From contig NZ_CP060695.1 in assembly GCF_014352875.1 (NCBI RefSeq), positions 837,501 to 901,500 on the forward strand: a stretch of 64,000 nucleotides of DNA, read 5' to 3'. The position numbers and the translations under genes were made by a program. This document shows positions 33,084 to 42,469 of this stretch, piece by piece. The notes under the pieces are model-generated. The model was not told the DNA's origin and did not search any database. It saw only the letters and a program-made list of their open reading frames with translations. Each line of letters starts with the position of its first letter. Positions within the stretch are counted from its first letter, which is position 1. This DNA is from Polaribacter pectinis. Its GTDB lineage: Bacteria > Bacteroidota > Bacteroidia > Flavobacteriales > Flavobacteriaceae.

Positions 33084-35279
33084 TTATTTTTTTGATTTGA
33101 TAACCTTTTTTACAAATTGATTTTTACCGTCTAAAGAATTAACTTTAATAAAGTAAATCCCTGATTGTAAGTTTAAAAGAGAAATAGTTTTTTTTGCACT
33201 ATTAATAAATTCTGAATGTACTTTTTTACCAATAAGGTTATAGATATCTACTATATAATTGTCTTTGTTTAAAGTATTAATAGTGATAGTTTCTACAAAA
33301 GGATTTGGATAAATAGAAATATTGTTTTCTATTGAATTTGAATCAATATTTAAAGTTCCAGAAAAGTATTTTTCAGCACGAGAAAAAGCTTCTTTTCCAA
33401 TTTTATCACCAATAATTCTTCCTTTTATATCATCAATTGGTGGGTGTATACCGCCCCAAATTCGAGATAAACTTGTTTGGTCTGATGCATCTCTATAAGT
33501 TGCCCATTGTAAAGTAAAATCTTCTGTAGGACCTTCTTCAAAAACTAAAAATTCGTTTTGTTTAACGTCAAAAGTTCCAACTCCTCCAGGAAAATAAGAA
33601 TCATTTGTTATTAATGTTAAAACTTCTGAAGCTGCTCTAGAAAAAGTAGAATGTCCAGAAAGGTATCCTGCAAACGGAGGAGTTACAAAAGACGGACGTT
33701 GATATGGCCACCAATGCGTACCCAAAATCCAATCTACACCAGCTAAATCTGTATCAGGATTGGTAATAAAATCTGGGCCTTTCCATGATTTTACTTTAAC
33801 CTTGCCAACATTTTCATCATTATTACCCGCCAAAGGATCTCCAGTTTTAATTACTTCAATTAAATTTTCTATTAATGGTAAACCATGAGGGTTATAACTT
33901 GGTAAATTTTTATTAGAACTTTGCCCTTTAGAAGCCATGTATCTAATTGCGGAAATAGGTCGTATAAAGTCGTAATACCCTTTTATACCCCAAGTATTTA
34001 TTGCTGAATCATGCATTGCTCCAGCTAAAACAAGATAACTTTTAACATCCCATTCTAAAGTTGGTAACTCTGTGTTAGAGTTTCCAAAAGTTTTTTTAGA
34101 TTGTGGATGATCGCTTACATAATTTAAAATTGTAAACCAATGTCCAGGTGGTGTTTCCGAATCTGGACCATCTGCCCAAAACTCTGCTAAAACCCTTGCG
34201 TAATCTGCTCTTTTTACAATGTTGTTTTGATATTTTCTACCAGTTCTTGGGTTAATTAGATATCCTTTACCTGTGTCTCCACCATTTTCGAAATTATAGA
34301 ATTCTTTATATTCTGTAAATGTTGATGGAAAATCTGATATAGGTACATTCCCAATAGAGTTTGGCGAAATATTCATAGTTTCGTTATCATTAGGGTCTAA
34401 ATGTGCAGACCAAGCAATAACTAGAGAAAAGTTCCATTTGTAAGGGTCGTCTATTCCATCTTCATTAGATTCTTGTATATACACGGGAGCACCAGGATTG
34501 TTGTATATATAAGAATCAAAATTATTATTTAAGATTTCTAAATCATTTTTATTCAAAGAAAAAGGAATTACTTCTCCCCATTCTGGACTTAAAAATTCAG
34601 GTGTATTAAAAGGAAAAGGGTTTCCTGATTGATCTATAAATACGTCAAAAGCTAATGGTTGCCATCTATTTGGATCTATATTGCTGTTGTCTTCATAAAG
34701 TTTTAAAACTAAAGGGTTATTTACAGTCCTGTAGTATTTATTTCTATAACTATTTGTTTCATTTGCTCCATCTTGCATTCCAAAATCAATCATTTTTTCT
34801 GCCATATAGTTTCCTAGAGCAGCGTAAGAACCAGAATTATAATCTACAGAAACAAAGTCTTTATCATATCCTAAAGAAGTGAAAAAAGTTTCTAAAGAAT
34901 TAAGTGTTTCTGATGCGTTAGGAGAATTTTTAAAGCGATGGTTCAATAATCTAAACAAAGCATAACTAATAATTTCTTTTGTTGCTTCGTCTTTATTTGC
35001 TGGAACAGCAATAGGAGTGTAGTCTGTTGTGTAATTGCCAAAAGTATTTCCTAAAAATATAGTTTGTGCAGTGTCATCGAAAATTGCCCAAGCATCATAC
35101 ATAATTGCAGATGAATGGAATAAGTTTCTTGCATGAACAGTTGGTCTAGCAAAATCTTTTCTAATTGCTTCTAAAAGTTCTTCATTCCATTGTCTAGCAA
35201 TAGAATGTTGACTTTTAATAGTATTAGTAAATATAATAAATAGTACGAAAAAAAATGAAAATTTGCTCTTTAAAATCAT
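33084..35279 (-). CDS. Secreted vanadium-dependent haloperoxidase-like protein with T9SS sorting domain
   Basis: The 731-residue protein has a signal peptide (about 1-23), a PAP2/vanadium-haloperoxidase catalytic region and a C-terminal type IX secretion domain. The vanadate- or phosphate-binding motifs are FIRPISAIR (about 440), GYLSGHSTFS (about 540) and SRIWGGIHPPIDDIKG (about 610). The last 80 residues begin IYPNPFVETI and end with GIYFIKVNSLDGKNQFVKKVIK, the type A T9SS signal. The protein should be exported and attached to the cell surface or released. Haloperoxidase versus acid phosphatase activity cannot be told from motifs alone. It is a single-gene unit. Confidence 0.85.
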   Translation of the reverse strand: MILKSKFSFFFVLFIIFTNTIKSQHSIARQWNEELLEAIRKDFARPTVHARNLFHSSAIMYDAWAIFDDTAQTIFLGNTFGNYTTDYTPIAVPANKDEATKEIISYALFRLLNHRFKNSPNASETLNSLETFFTSLGYDKDFVSVDYNSGSYAALGNYMAEKMIDFGMQDGANETNSYRNKYYRTVNNPLVLKLYEDNSNIDPNRWQPLAFDVFIDQSGNPFPFNTPEFLSPEWGEVIPFSLNKNDLEILNNNFDSYIYNNPGAPVYIQESNEDGIDDPYKWNFSLVIAWSAHLDPNDNETMNISPNSIGNVPISDFPSTFTEYKEFYNFENGGDTGKGYLINPRTGRKYQNNIVKRADYARVLAEFWADGPDSETPPGHWFTILNYVSDHPQSKKTFGNSNTELPTLEWDVKSYLVLAGAMHDSAINTWGIKGYYDFIRPISAIRYMASKGQSSNKNLPSYNPHGLPLIENLIEVIKTGDPLAGNNDENVGKVKVKSWKGPDFITNPDTDLAGVDWILGTHWWPYQRPSFVTPPFAGYLSGHSTFSRAASEVLTLITNDSYFPGGVGTFDVKQNEFLVFEEGPTEDFTLQWATYRDASDQTSLSRIWGGIHPPIDDIKGRIIGDKIGKEAFSRAEKYFSGTLNIDSNSIENNISIYPNPFVETITINTLNKDNYIVDIYNLIGKKVHSEFINSAKKTISLLNLQSGIYFIKVNSLDGKNQFVKKVIKSKK

Positions 35280-35348
35280 TGTGTTAAATAAAGAGTAAAA
35301 TTATTAAAATTAGTGGATAATTAAAGAAAATTTTAAAATTGTTTTTCT

Positions 35349-36743
35349 TTAAAAATTGGTAACCAAAGCTTTAAATAAACTAGCCTTTGTTTTAAAGAAA
35401 GAGTTCTCTAAAGCTATTGCCTTTAATTTTGCGTCTATATATTTAGCTTCTCTGTAGTTTACAAGAAATAGAGAGCTTTCTCCCAAGAAAAATTTGCGTT
35501 CTTCCGCTTTTAAAAGAGTATTGTAATCTTTAACTATATCTGCTGTATAATTATTTTGTACTGTATAAGATTTTAATTCTTGTTGAATTGCATTTACCTT
35601 ATTTTTTATAACAACTTTCGTTGTCTTGTTTTCAAATTCTAAATCTTTTAACTTTATTCGAGCCAATTTTAAATCTCCTCTTTCTTTTCTTAAAAATAAT
35701 GGCATGCTAAAATTGATTCCCGCTTTAAAGTTTTGTGTGTTTAATGAATTTATTTGTTCTGCATTTTGAGTTAAAAAGTTATATTGAACATCAATTTTAG
35801 GCAACAAACTGTTCAATTTTAGTCTTTTATCAATAGTTAAACTTTCAATTTTAAAACCCAAAGATTTAATTTTGGGATGCTGGTTAATGTCAAAATTTTT
35901 ATTATTAAAAAGAGCAATATTTAAGGAAGCATCAATTGAGTTAACTGCATCTATATCTGGAATAATATTTTCTTTTAACTCTATTGGTGTATTATCATTC
36001 AACCATAAAAAGTTAGATAGCTCCAAAGAAGATTTTACTAATTTAATTCTAGATTTTTCTAAATTTAACTTTCTTGTTTTTAGAGTAATTCCTGCTTCTA
36101 AAGTGTCAATAGCTGGTTTTTCTCCTTCCATAAAAGCTTTTTTAGTTCCCTTGAAACGAATTTCTGCGTTGTTTAAAAAATCTTCGTATACTTTTTTTTC
36201 ATTAAATGTTTTTAGCCAATTAAAATAAGTAATAGATGCATTATATAAAATTTCATTTACAAGAATTTGTTGATCTTCTTTAGCTTGATTTAAAAAGAAC
36301 TTCGCTTTTTTAATGTCTGCCATTCTTTGGTTCATTAAAAACCCTTTTGCTAATGAAATTGAAATTCCTGCACTATACAAACCATCTTCTGGAACTGTGT
36401 TTTCTGGATTTAAATAGATACCTTCATTTTGTTCGAAATTCGCCTTAAACTCAACGCCATACCAAGTTGGTATTTTAAATGCTCCGTTTAATTTATTATA
36501 ATATTCTTTCTCTTTAAATTGTTTTTTATCAAAATCTACTTCAATTTTAGGGTCAAAAGCACCTCTTGCTTTTAATAGTTTTGCCTCACTATTATTGATG
36601 ATTAAATTGGCTTGTTTAACAATAGGATGATAGTTTTTTACGTATCCTAGATATTCTGATAAAGTCATTACAGACTCAATTTTATCTTGTGCAAAATTGA
36701 TAGAATTTATCAATAAAAATAAAACTAAAAAGTACTTTCTCAT
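35349..36743 (-). CDS. TolC-family outer membrane protein
   Basis: This 464-residue outer membrane efflux protein has a signal peptide (about 1-18, ending NFAQ), then two OEP repeats rich in long helices with the usual heptad pattern (INNSEAKLLKARGAFDPKIEVDF; AGINFSMPLFLRKERGDLKLARIKLKDLEF). It forms the trimeric outer-membrane duct for the upstream HlyD/ABC pair. It is the last gene of the TetR, ABC, HlyD, TolC unit, four bases after the HlyD stop. Confidence 0.9.
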   Translation of the reverse strand: MRKYFLVLFLLINSINFAQDKIESVMTLSEYLGYVKNYHPIVKQANLIINNSEAKLLKARGAFDPKIEVDFDKKQFKEKEYYNKLNGAFKIPTWYGVEFKANFEQNEGIYLNPENTVPEDGLYSAGISISLAKGFLMNQRMADIKKAKFFLNQAKEDQQILVNEILYNASITYFNWLKTFNEKKVYEDFLNNAEIRFKGTKKAFMEGEKPAIDTLEAGITLKTRKLNLEKSRIKLVKSSLELSNFLWLNDNTPIELKENIIPDIDAVNSIDASLNIALFNNKNFDINQHPKIKSLGFKIESLTIDKRLKLNSLLPKIDVQYNFLTQNAEQINSLNTQNFKAGINFSMPLFLRKERGDLKLARIKLKDLEFENKTTKVVIKNKVNAIQQELKSYTVQNNYTADIVKDYNTLLKAEERKFFLGESSLFLVNYREAKYIDAKLKAIALENSFFKTKASLFKALVTNF

Positions 36744-36746
36744 AAC

Positions 36747-38105
36747 TTATTTCTTATCAGATTTATCTCCTTTATTATTTCCTGCTGGTTGATAATAGTT
36801 AGGTGGGAAGCTGTTAAGTTGTCTCCAAAGCTCGAACCAAATTGGTACATCTTCTAATAATGCAATTGTTCTTGCTCCAGAACCAACTCTAATGGCTGTT
36901 GGCCAAGTTTGGTCTTTGTTATCTGGTGCTAACAAAATTCTGTATTTTCCATTATCGCTAATAAAGTTTTCTATTGCAACTACTTTTGCACCATATGTTC
37001 CGTAAGAAACGTTAGGCCATCCAGAGAATACAATTGCAGGCCAACCATCGAATTGAACTCTTACTTTTTCGCCAACATGTAAAAGAGGTAAATCTATTGG
37101 TCTTACATAGGTTTCTACAGCTAAATCGTATTTTTCTGGCATAATGCCAACCAAATCTTCACCTTCTTTAAAAGTACCACCAATTCCACCTTTTATTACT
37201 TTGTTAATGTATCCGTTTTGCGGAGCAGTTATAAATAATAAACTATTTCTAGCTTTGTAATTACTATTGCTGTTTTCTAATTTAGAAACTTGAGCTTTTG
37301 CATCAAAACCGCTAGATTGAGCAGTAAACATATCGCTTTGTGCTTTTGATATTTTATCTGTATATGTTGCACCAATTCGTGATAATTCTAATTCTGCGTT
37401 TAAAATATTATTTCTGCTTGCTAATAATTTATTTTCTTGAGAAATTAATTTAGCCTGCGTTTCTTGTAATTTTAAACGTTTTTCTTCAACATCTTTAACA
37501 GCTTTTAAGCCTTCTGTTTGTAAAGTTTCTGTTCTATTAAATTGCCTTTCTGCAATTTTAGTATTTGTTTTTGCCGCTTCATAATCTATACTATCGCTTT
37601 TTACTTTTAGTTTAGATTGCAATAATTTATTTCTTGTTTGTTGAATCTTTAATTGACGTTCATTTTTTAAAGCAGCAATTTGTCTTTCTAATGCCAAAAC
37701 TTTTCCACTATAAGCGTTAACAGAAGATGATTTTGCATTAATTTGTTCATTAGTTCTTTCAATTAAACGCGAATCAAAATAATCACTTTTAACTTCAGAA
37801 ATTCTTAAAATAGTATCTCCTTTTTTTACAAAATCTCCTTCATGCACAAGCCATTCTTCAATTCTACCAGGAATTTGAGATTGAATGGTTTGTGGTCTTT
37901 GATTTGGTGTTAAAGTAGTTACTTGACCTTGACTGGTTATATTCTGTGTCCAAGGTAAAAAAAGTACAATAAAACCTAAAATTGCAGCGGCTAATAGAAA
38001 CTTATTAAAAGCTTTATAATATTCTTTGCTGAAAATTTCTTTTCCAGATTTAAACTTTTTTAAATCTACTTTTTTATTTAATTGATTGTTAGAAATGTTT
38101 AACAT
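36747..38105 (-). CDS. HlyD-family membrane fusion protein
   Basis: A 452-residue type I secretion-style adaptor. A cytoplasmic N-terminus (about 1-33) precedes one membrane helix (about 34-51), the lipoyl half motif (RIEEWLVHEGDFVKKGDTILRI), a long helical hairpin (about 110-270, Gln/Lys/Ala-rich), the second lipoyl half (APQNGYINKVIKGGIGGTFKEGEDLVGI) and a beta-barrel end. It links the ABC protein (38109) to the TolC protein in the same operon; three bases separate it from each neighbour. Confidence 0.9.
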   Translation of the reverse strand: MLNISNNQLNKKVDLKKFKSGKEIFSKEYYKAFNKFLLAAAILGFIVLFLPWTQNITSQGQVTTLTPNQRPQTIQSQIPGRIEEWLVHEGDFVKKGDTILRISEVKSDYFDSRLIERTNEQINAKSSSVNAYSGKVLALERQIAALKNERQLKIQQTRNKLLQSKLKVKSDSIDYEAAKTNTKIAERQFNRTETLQTEGLKAVKDVEEKRLKLQETQAKLISQENKLLASRNNILNAELELSRIGATYTDKISKAQSDMFTAQSSGFDAKAQVSKLENSNSNYKARNSLLFITAPQNGYINKVIKGGIGGTFKEGEDLVGIMPEKYDLAVETYVRPIDLPLLHVGEKVRVQFDGWPAIVFSGWPNVSYGTYGAKVVAIENFISDNGKYRILLAPDNKDQTWPTAIRVGSGARTIALLEDVPIWFELWRQLNSFPPNYYQPAGNNKGDKSDKK

Positions 38106-38108
38106 CGT

Positions 38109-39776
38109 TTAGTTTTTTATAGATTTAATCTTACCTTTTTCTAACGTAATTTTTTGATTACATTGAGATTTCCAGCTTTTTTTGCTACTTACTACTATTA
38201 AAGCCCAGGGTTGTTTAGGGTTTGTTAAATAATCGATAATCTTTAAAGTTTCGTCTAAATTAAATTGATCTAGTGGGTCTTCTAAAATCATAACTTTTGG
38301 TTGTTTGATAATAGCTCTGGCTAAAATTAATTTTTTAGCTTTCGTATAAGACATCTGTTTACCTTCTGGATGAATAATCGTGTCCAAACCATTGGGTTGT
38401 TCTTTTAAGAATTGATTTAATCCTACTGCATCTAAAGCTTCATAAATTATATCATCTTTTATAGCTTTATTTCCAAAAATTAAATTTTCTCTAATTGTCC
38501 CTTCAAAAGGGGTTTCTTCAGAAAGGGATAAACCTAATTGAGAACGATAATGATTTAAATGTAAACTGTTTAATGATAAGTTGTTAATATAGATGTTACC
38601 TGCAGTTGGTTGAATTACACCAGCAATTAAGCGTAATAAACTAGATTTTCCAGCACCACTTTCTCCCATAACAAGTATTCTACTAGATGGTTCTATGGTT
38701 AAAGATATGTTTTTAATAATATGCTTTTCTCTATCATTTACGCTGTAAGAAACGCTATCTAGCTCAATAATTAAACCGTCTTTAAACAATGGTCTTTCTC
38801 CTTCTTGTGGTTCTAATTCTTTGTCTACAACTTGTCCAATTTTTTCTATGGAAGTTAAAACATCATAAAAAGATTCTAAACCAATAATTAGTTTTTCTAC
38901 AGAAGCAATTACTAAAAGAATAATAATTTCTGCAGCAACAAATTGTCCAATATTCATTTCTTGATTTAAAACTAATGCCCCACCAATTAAAAGCAAACTA
39001 GCTGTTACAATGACTTTAAAACTAATCATTTGTATAAATTGAATGACTAAAATTTTAAAGTGATTTTCTCTAGATATTAAATATTCCTCAACTAATGCAT
39101 CATTTTTTTGCATTGCCAAATTTGTATTTCCAGAAAGCTTAAAACTTACTACTGTTCTTGCTATTTCTTGAATCCAGTGTGCAACTTTATATTTATTTTT
39201 AGATTCCACTAAACTGGTTTCTAATCCTTTTTGAGCTGTAAATTTAAAAACGATAAAAATTAGCAACAATAAAAGTATACCGAATATGATAAAAAATGGA
39301 TGGTAAAAAGATAGCAAAATCAATGCAAAAAGTATTTGTAAAAGAGCAGTAGGTACATCAATTAAAATTTTTGCTAAACCTTTTTGGATAGTTAATGTAT
39401 CAAAAAAACGATTTGCCAATTCTGGTGGATAATAATTGTGTAACTCATTCATTTTTATTTTTGGAAAACGATAACTCAATTCAAAAGAAGCTCTTGTAAA
39501 AATTCTTTGTTGAATGGTTTCTATAATTCTTAATTGCATAAGTTGCAATGCTCCAGAAAAAATAACACCAATAGTTACTAAAACAACCAAAACTACCCAA
39601 GATGTAGAAATTTGTGCACCTTGAATAAGATTAATAATAGCTTGAATTCCAAGAGGTAAAGATAGTGCCACAACTCCTCCAAAAATGGCATAATATAAAA
39701 TCTGAAAAATATCTTTTCTTTCTAATTGTAATAAACCTAGAAAGCGTTTCCAAGGAGATAATTGTTTGTTTTCCAT
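38109..39776 (-). CDS. ABC exporter (membrane + ATPase) with a degenerate ATPase domain
   Basis: A 555-residue half-transporter of the type I secretion group: a six-helix membrane domain (about 20-310) and a nucleotide-binding domain (about 335-555), without an N-terminal C39 peptidase. Walker A is intact (GESGAGKSS), but the other motifs depart from consensus: the Q-loop Gln is replaced (GLSLSEETPF), the signature LSGGQ reads MSYTK, Walker B has the acidic pair as Glu-Asp (VMILEDPL), and the switch His is a Ser (VVSSKKSW). Such changes suggest slow or no ATP hydrolysis. It is co-transcribed with adaptor, TolC and TetR genes. Confidence 0.88.
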   Translation of the reverse strand: MENKQLSPWKRFLGLLQLERKDIFQILYYAIFGGVVALSLPLGIQAIINLIQGAQISTSWVVLVVLVTIGVIFSGALQLMQLRIIETIQQRIFTRASFELSYRFPKIKMNELHNYYPPELANRFFDTLTIQKGLAKILIDVPTALLQILFALILLSFYHPFFIIFGILLLLLIFIVFKFTAQKGLETSLVESKNKYKVAHWIQEIARTVVSFKLSGNTNLAMQKNDALVEEYLISRENHFKILVIQFIQMISFKVIVTASLLLIGGALVLNQEMNIGQFVAAEIIILLVIASVEKLIIGLESFYDVLTSIEKIGQVVDKELEPQEGERPLFKDGLIIELDSVSYSVNDREKHIIKNISLTIEPSSRILVMGESGAGKSSLLRLIAGVIQPTAGNIYINNLSLNSLHLNHYRSQLGLSLSEETPFEGTIRENLIFGNKAIKDDIIYEALDAVGLNQFLKEQPNGLDTIIHPEGKQMSYTKAKKLILARAIIKQPKVMILEDPLDQFNLDETLKIIDYLTNPKQPWALIVVSSKKSWKSQCNQKITLEKGKIKSIKN

Positions 39777-39781
39777 AGAAT

Positions 39782-40453
39782 TTATAATAAAGAGTTTTTA
39801 GTTAGTTGTATAAAAAAATCTGTTGGAGATTCTCCTTTCCTGAAATTGGTGATTGATGGAAAATGTTCTATTAAATAATGCTGATGCAAGCCACCTTCTA
39901 AAATTGTACTTGCTAAATTTAAAGCAAAACTGTAATCTGGTTTTATGTCTAATATCATTCTTTCCAATCTAGAAATTAGCCTTTTATATATTTCGAAATA
40001 TCCCTCTTTGTTTTCCAAATCTACATTTTTTGTTAAAAATGATTTTGAACTTTCATTAATAATTATTTTATAGAGTGAAATTTCATTAATATGTGCAAAT
40101 TTACTATCTAATTTTACTTTTTTAGTAACTACTGCTATTGCTTTTTTTAATTTTTCTTCAACATTAGAAATATTAAAGGTTTCAATAACTAGTTGATATT
40201 CTAACCAAGCCCAATACCAACATGATAAATATAAAAGCAGCTTATGTTTGCTTTCAAAATATCTATAAATAGAACTTTCATTAGAACCAATTTTGCTTCC
40301 TAATTTTTTAAAAGTAAAACTCTCAAAACCAATTTCATCAATAAGTAAAATACTGTTTTCTACAATTCTTTTACCAAGATTTGATGTTTCAGGGTCTTTT
40401 ATATAGATTTTTTCTGGTATGGAAATCTTTATTAATGATGATGAGTTTTTCAT
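39782..40453 (-). CDS. TetR-family regulator at the head of the export operon
   Basis: A 223-residue regulator. The DNA-binding region (about 20-65) reads IVENSILLIDEIGFESFTFKKL followed by GSNESSIYRYFESKHKLLLYLS. The rest is an all-helical ligand domain. A TTG start seven codons upstream (40474) is rejected for the ATG at 40453. Five bases separate it from the ABC exporter gene, so it is the first gene of the four-gene unit and probably controls it. Confidence 0.85.
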   Translation of the reverse strand: MKNSSSLIKISIPEKIYIKDPETSNLGKRIVENSILLIDEIGFESFTFKKLGSKIGSNESSIYRYFESKHKLLLYLSCWYWAWLEYQLVIETFNISNVEEKLKKAIAVVTKKVKLDSKFAHINEISLYKIIINESSKSFLTKNVDLENKEGYFEIYKRLISRLERMILDIKPDYSFALNLASTILEGGLHQHYLIEHFPSITNFRKGESPTDFFIQLTKNSLL

Positions 40454-40537
40454 TTTACAACATTTATTTTGCAAATATAATAGTATTACTATTAATGTTA
40501 ATTGTTTTATTTAATAATTAACAATTTTTTATAATAT

Positions 40538-40568
40538 AAAAAAAACCTTCCGAAATTTCAGAAGGTTT
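40538..40568 (-). terminator. Terminator of the beta-propeller lipoprotein gene
   Basis: AAACCTTC and GAAGGTTT pair around CGAAATTTCA, with eight T on the minus strand, 50 bases after the stop of the 40619 gene. Confidence 0.82.
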
Positions 40569-40618
40569 ACGTTAATTCAAACAATAAAATAAACAAAATT
40601 TTATGTCTTAATATTTAG

Positions 40619-41635
40619 CTATTCTTTATGAAAGAATACAGCAGATGCTGCTGCTAAATCTGTATTATAAATTGGAGTTAAGTTACCACCATTACCAATA
40701 TTGTTATAAGCAAGGATTCTTCCACCACCATTACCAGCTTCTGCAATAAATACAGTTTTAGTATCTCCATCATAAGCAACATCTACAGGGTTACCTAGTA
40801 AAGTACTTGCTCCAGAAACTCTTGTTTGTTGACTTAAAGCTAACGTTGCGTTATTTTGTGTAGCATTAAATTTAGAAGTAAAATTTTCAATCACTTGAAA
40901 ACCTCCATCATCTTGTCCATTAGAAGCTGCTCCAATATCTGTTAAAATCATTGTATCTGTCATACCATCATAAGTTAAACCATGAGTTCTTACAATACCT
41001 TCTACTGCAATTGTTTTAGTTGCAGAAATTGTTGTTGTACTAGTATTATTTAAAAAATTAGTATAAACTGCTAATTCATTTGTAGTGTCTACAATTGCAT
41101 ATAAATCATTTCCAATAAATGTTATTCCCCAAAGTTTAATATCTGTTGTTATTATGTTTCTTAAAGTAAAAGAGGTTCCATTTTTAGAATAAATAAAAAG
41201 TTTACCATCTTTTGTAGTATCATCTCCATCTGCATCTGCATTGTCTGCTACAACATAAAAATCACCATTAACAGCTAATTCTCTTGGACTTTTCATGTCT
41301 AAAGAACCAGTAATACCAATATTTACGTTTGCAGAAGTACTTGAAACGTTTATTCCTGTGTAACCTTCTAATCCAAAAGTGCTTCTAGAAGCCTGTACTA
41401 CAAGGTCTTGATCGCCATCATAATAAATTCCATCAGCTTTAACTGTTGCGGTAGTTAGAGTAGATTTTGCTACAGCATTTATGTCTGTAACATTGTACAT
41501 GTTTACATTTCCATCTGAATTATTAGAAGTAAATAAAATTTTAGTATCAAGATTAATGTCATTATCACTATTAGAACAAGATGATAAGGTTAAAGCGGTT
41601 GCGCATGCGAATGCAAAAATTTTAAGTGTTTTCAT
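40619..41635 (-). CDS. Lipoprotein with beta-propeller-like repeats
   Basis: A 338-residue lipoprotein: signal peptide with lipobox TLSSC (Cys20), then SNSDNDIN. The body has repeating strand patterns of the NHL/YncE-like propeller type (ILFTSNNSDGNVNMYNV; GDFYVVADNADADGDDTTKDGKL-type; TMILTDIGAASNGQDDGG; VDVAYDGDTKTVFIAEAGNGGGRILAYN). Asp- and Asn-rich loops between strands could bind calcium. Such proteins are often surface-exposed in Bacteroidota. The role is unknown; single-gene unit. Confidence 0.75.
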   Translation of the reverse strand: MKTLKIFAFACATALTLSSCSNSDNDINLDTKILFTSNNSDGNVNMYNVTDINAVAKSTLTTATVKADGIYYDGDQDLVVQASRSTFGLEGYTGINVSSTSANVNIGITGSLDMKSPRELAVNGDFYVVADNADADGDDTTKDGKLFIYSKNGTSFTLRNIITTDIKLWGITFIGNDLYAIVDTTNELAVYTNFLNNTSTTTISATKTIAVEGIVRTHGLTYDGMTDTMILTDIGAASNGQDDGGFQVIENFTSKFNATQNNATLALSQQTRVSGASTLLGNPVDVAYDGDTKTVFIAEAGNGGGRILAYNNIGNGGNLTPIYNTDLAAASAVFFHKE

Positions 41636-41724
41636 AATTATATAATTTTAGTTTTCAGTTTTACTTACGAGAAAAATGTAGAAGTGGTTTTATTTTTTTT
41701 AAAAATTTTGATAGAAATCTTTAT

Positions 41725-41755
41725 TTTGAAGAAAATTAAATTTGTAGTATATTTG
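41725..41755 (+). promoter_or_regulatory. Promoter of the cold-shock-domain gene
   Basis: TTTG (41725-41728), 19 bases, then TATATTTG (41748-41755) is an exact Bacteroidota promoter. The ATG at 41867 is more than 100 bases downstream of the predicted start (about 41759), so the transcript has a long leader. Confidence 0.75.
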
Positions 41756-41866
41756 CAAAGTGTAGAGAATATCAAGAGATAATGTTATATTATTTCATTT
41801 TGGTTACTTTAAAAATCAATCTTTATATACTACATAAACTCTTAATAAAAACTCTATTTATAATTA

Positions 41867-42319
41867 ATGGCAAAATCGCAACAAACATTTAGTAAAAGTG
41901 AAAAAGAAAAAAAACGTTTAAAGAAGCGTTTAGATAAGCAGAAAAAAATGGACGCTAGAAAGGCGGAAAAAGAAGAAAACGGATCAACAGGAATTCAGTT
42001 TGCATATGTAGATCATAATGGAAACTTAACAGATACTCCACCAGATCCAGAATTGAAAGTAGAAATCGAATTAGAAGATATAGAAATTTCTGTAACTAAA
42101 AAAGAAGATTTACCAGAAGAAGACCCAGTTAGAAAAGGAAAAGTTTCATTTTTTGATTCTTCTAAAGGTTTCGGTTTTATTATCGATACTGAAAATAACG
42201 AAAAATATTTTACACACATCAGTGGTATTATTGATGAGATTACAGAAAACGACAAAGTTTCTTTTGAATTAGAAAAAGGAATGCGTGGAATGAATGCTGT
42301 AAAAGTTAAGAAAATTTAA
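41867..42319 (+). CDS. Cold-shock-domain protein with basic N-terminal extension
   Basis: A 150-residue protein. The first 30 residues are Lys-rich (KSEKEKKRLKKRLDKQKKMD), the middle is acidic, and the cold-shock fold lies at about 88-150 with RNP1 KGFGFI and RNP2-like KYFTHIS. This arrangement is common in Flavobacteriia; it binds single-stranded RNA or DNA and is expected to act as an RNA chaperone. The unusually long leader may form a thermo-responsive structure, as in cspA (inference). Confidence 0.88.
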   Translation: MAKSQQTFSKSEKEKKRLKKRLDKQKKMDARKAEKEENGSTGIQFAYVDHNGNLTDTPPDPELKVEIELEDIEISVTKKEDLPEEDPVRKGKVSFFDSSKGFGFIIDTENNEKYFTHISGIIDEITENDKVSFELEKGMRGMNAVKVKKI

Positions 42320-42341
42320 TTTGCTCACACATAAATAATTT

Positions 42342-42370
42342 AAAATCCTTCTTTTAGAAGGATTTTTTTT
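42342..42370 (+). terminator. Terminator of the cold-shock-domain gene
   Basis: AAAATCCTTCT and AGAAGGATTTT pair tightly, then T-run, 22 bases after the stop. Confidence 0.87.
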
Positions 42371-42469
42371 GTCAGAAAATTAAACTTAAAAAGTAATTAA
42401 ACCATCTTCATATTTTTAGTCTAATAAGCTAAACTTAATTATTTTTGCAAACTGAATTAACTCAATTTT

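Noticed and set aside
38109..39776. ABC exporter considered as a C39 peptidase-containing bacteriocin transporter for the protease locus
   Set aside because: It has no N-terminal peptidase domain, and the protease at 6918-7901 is 30 kb away under different control.
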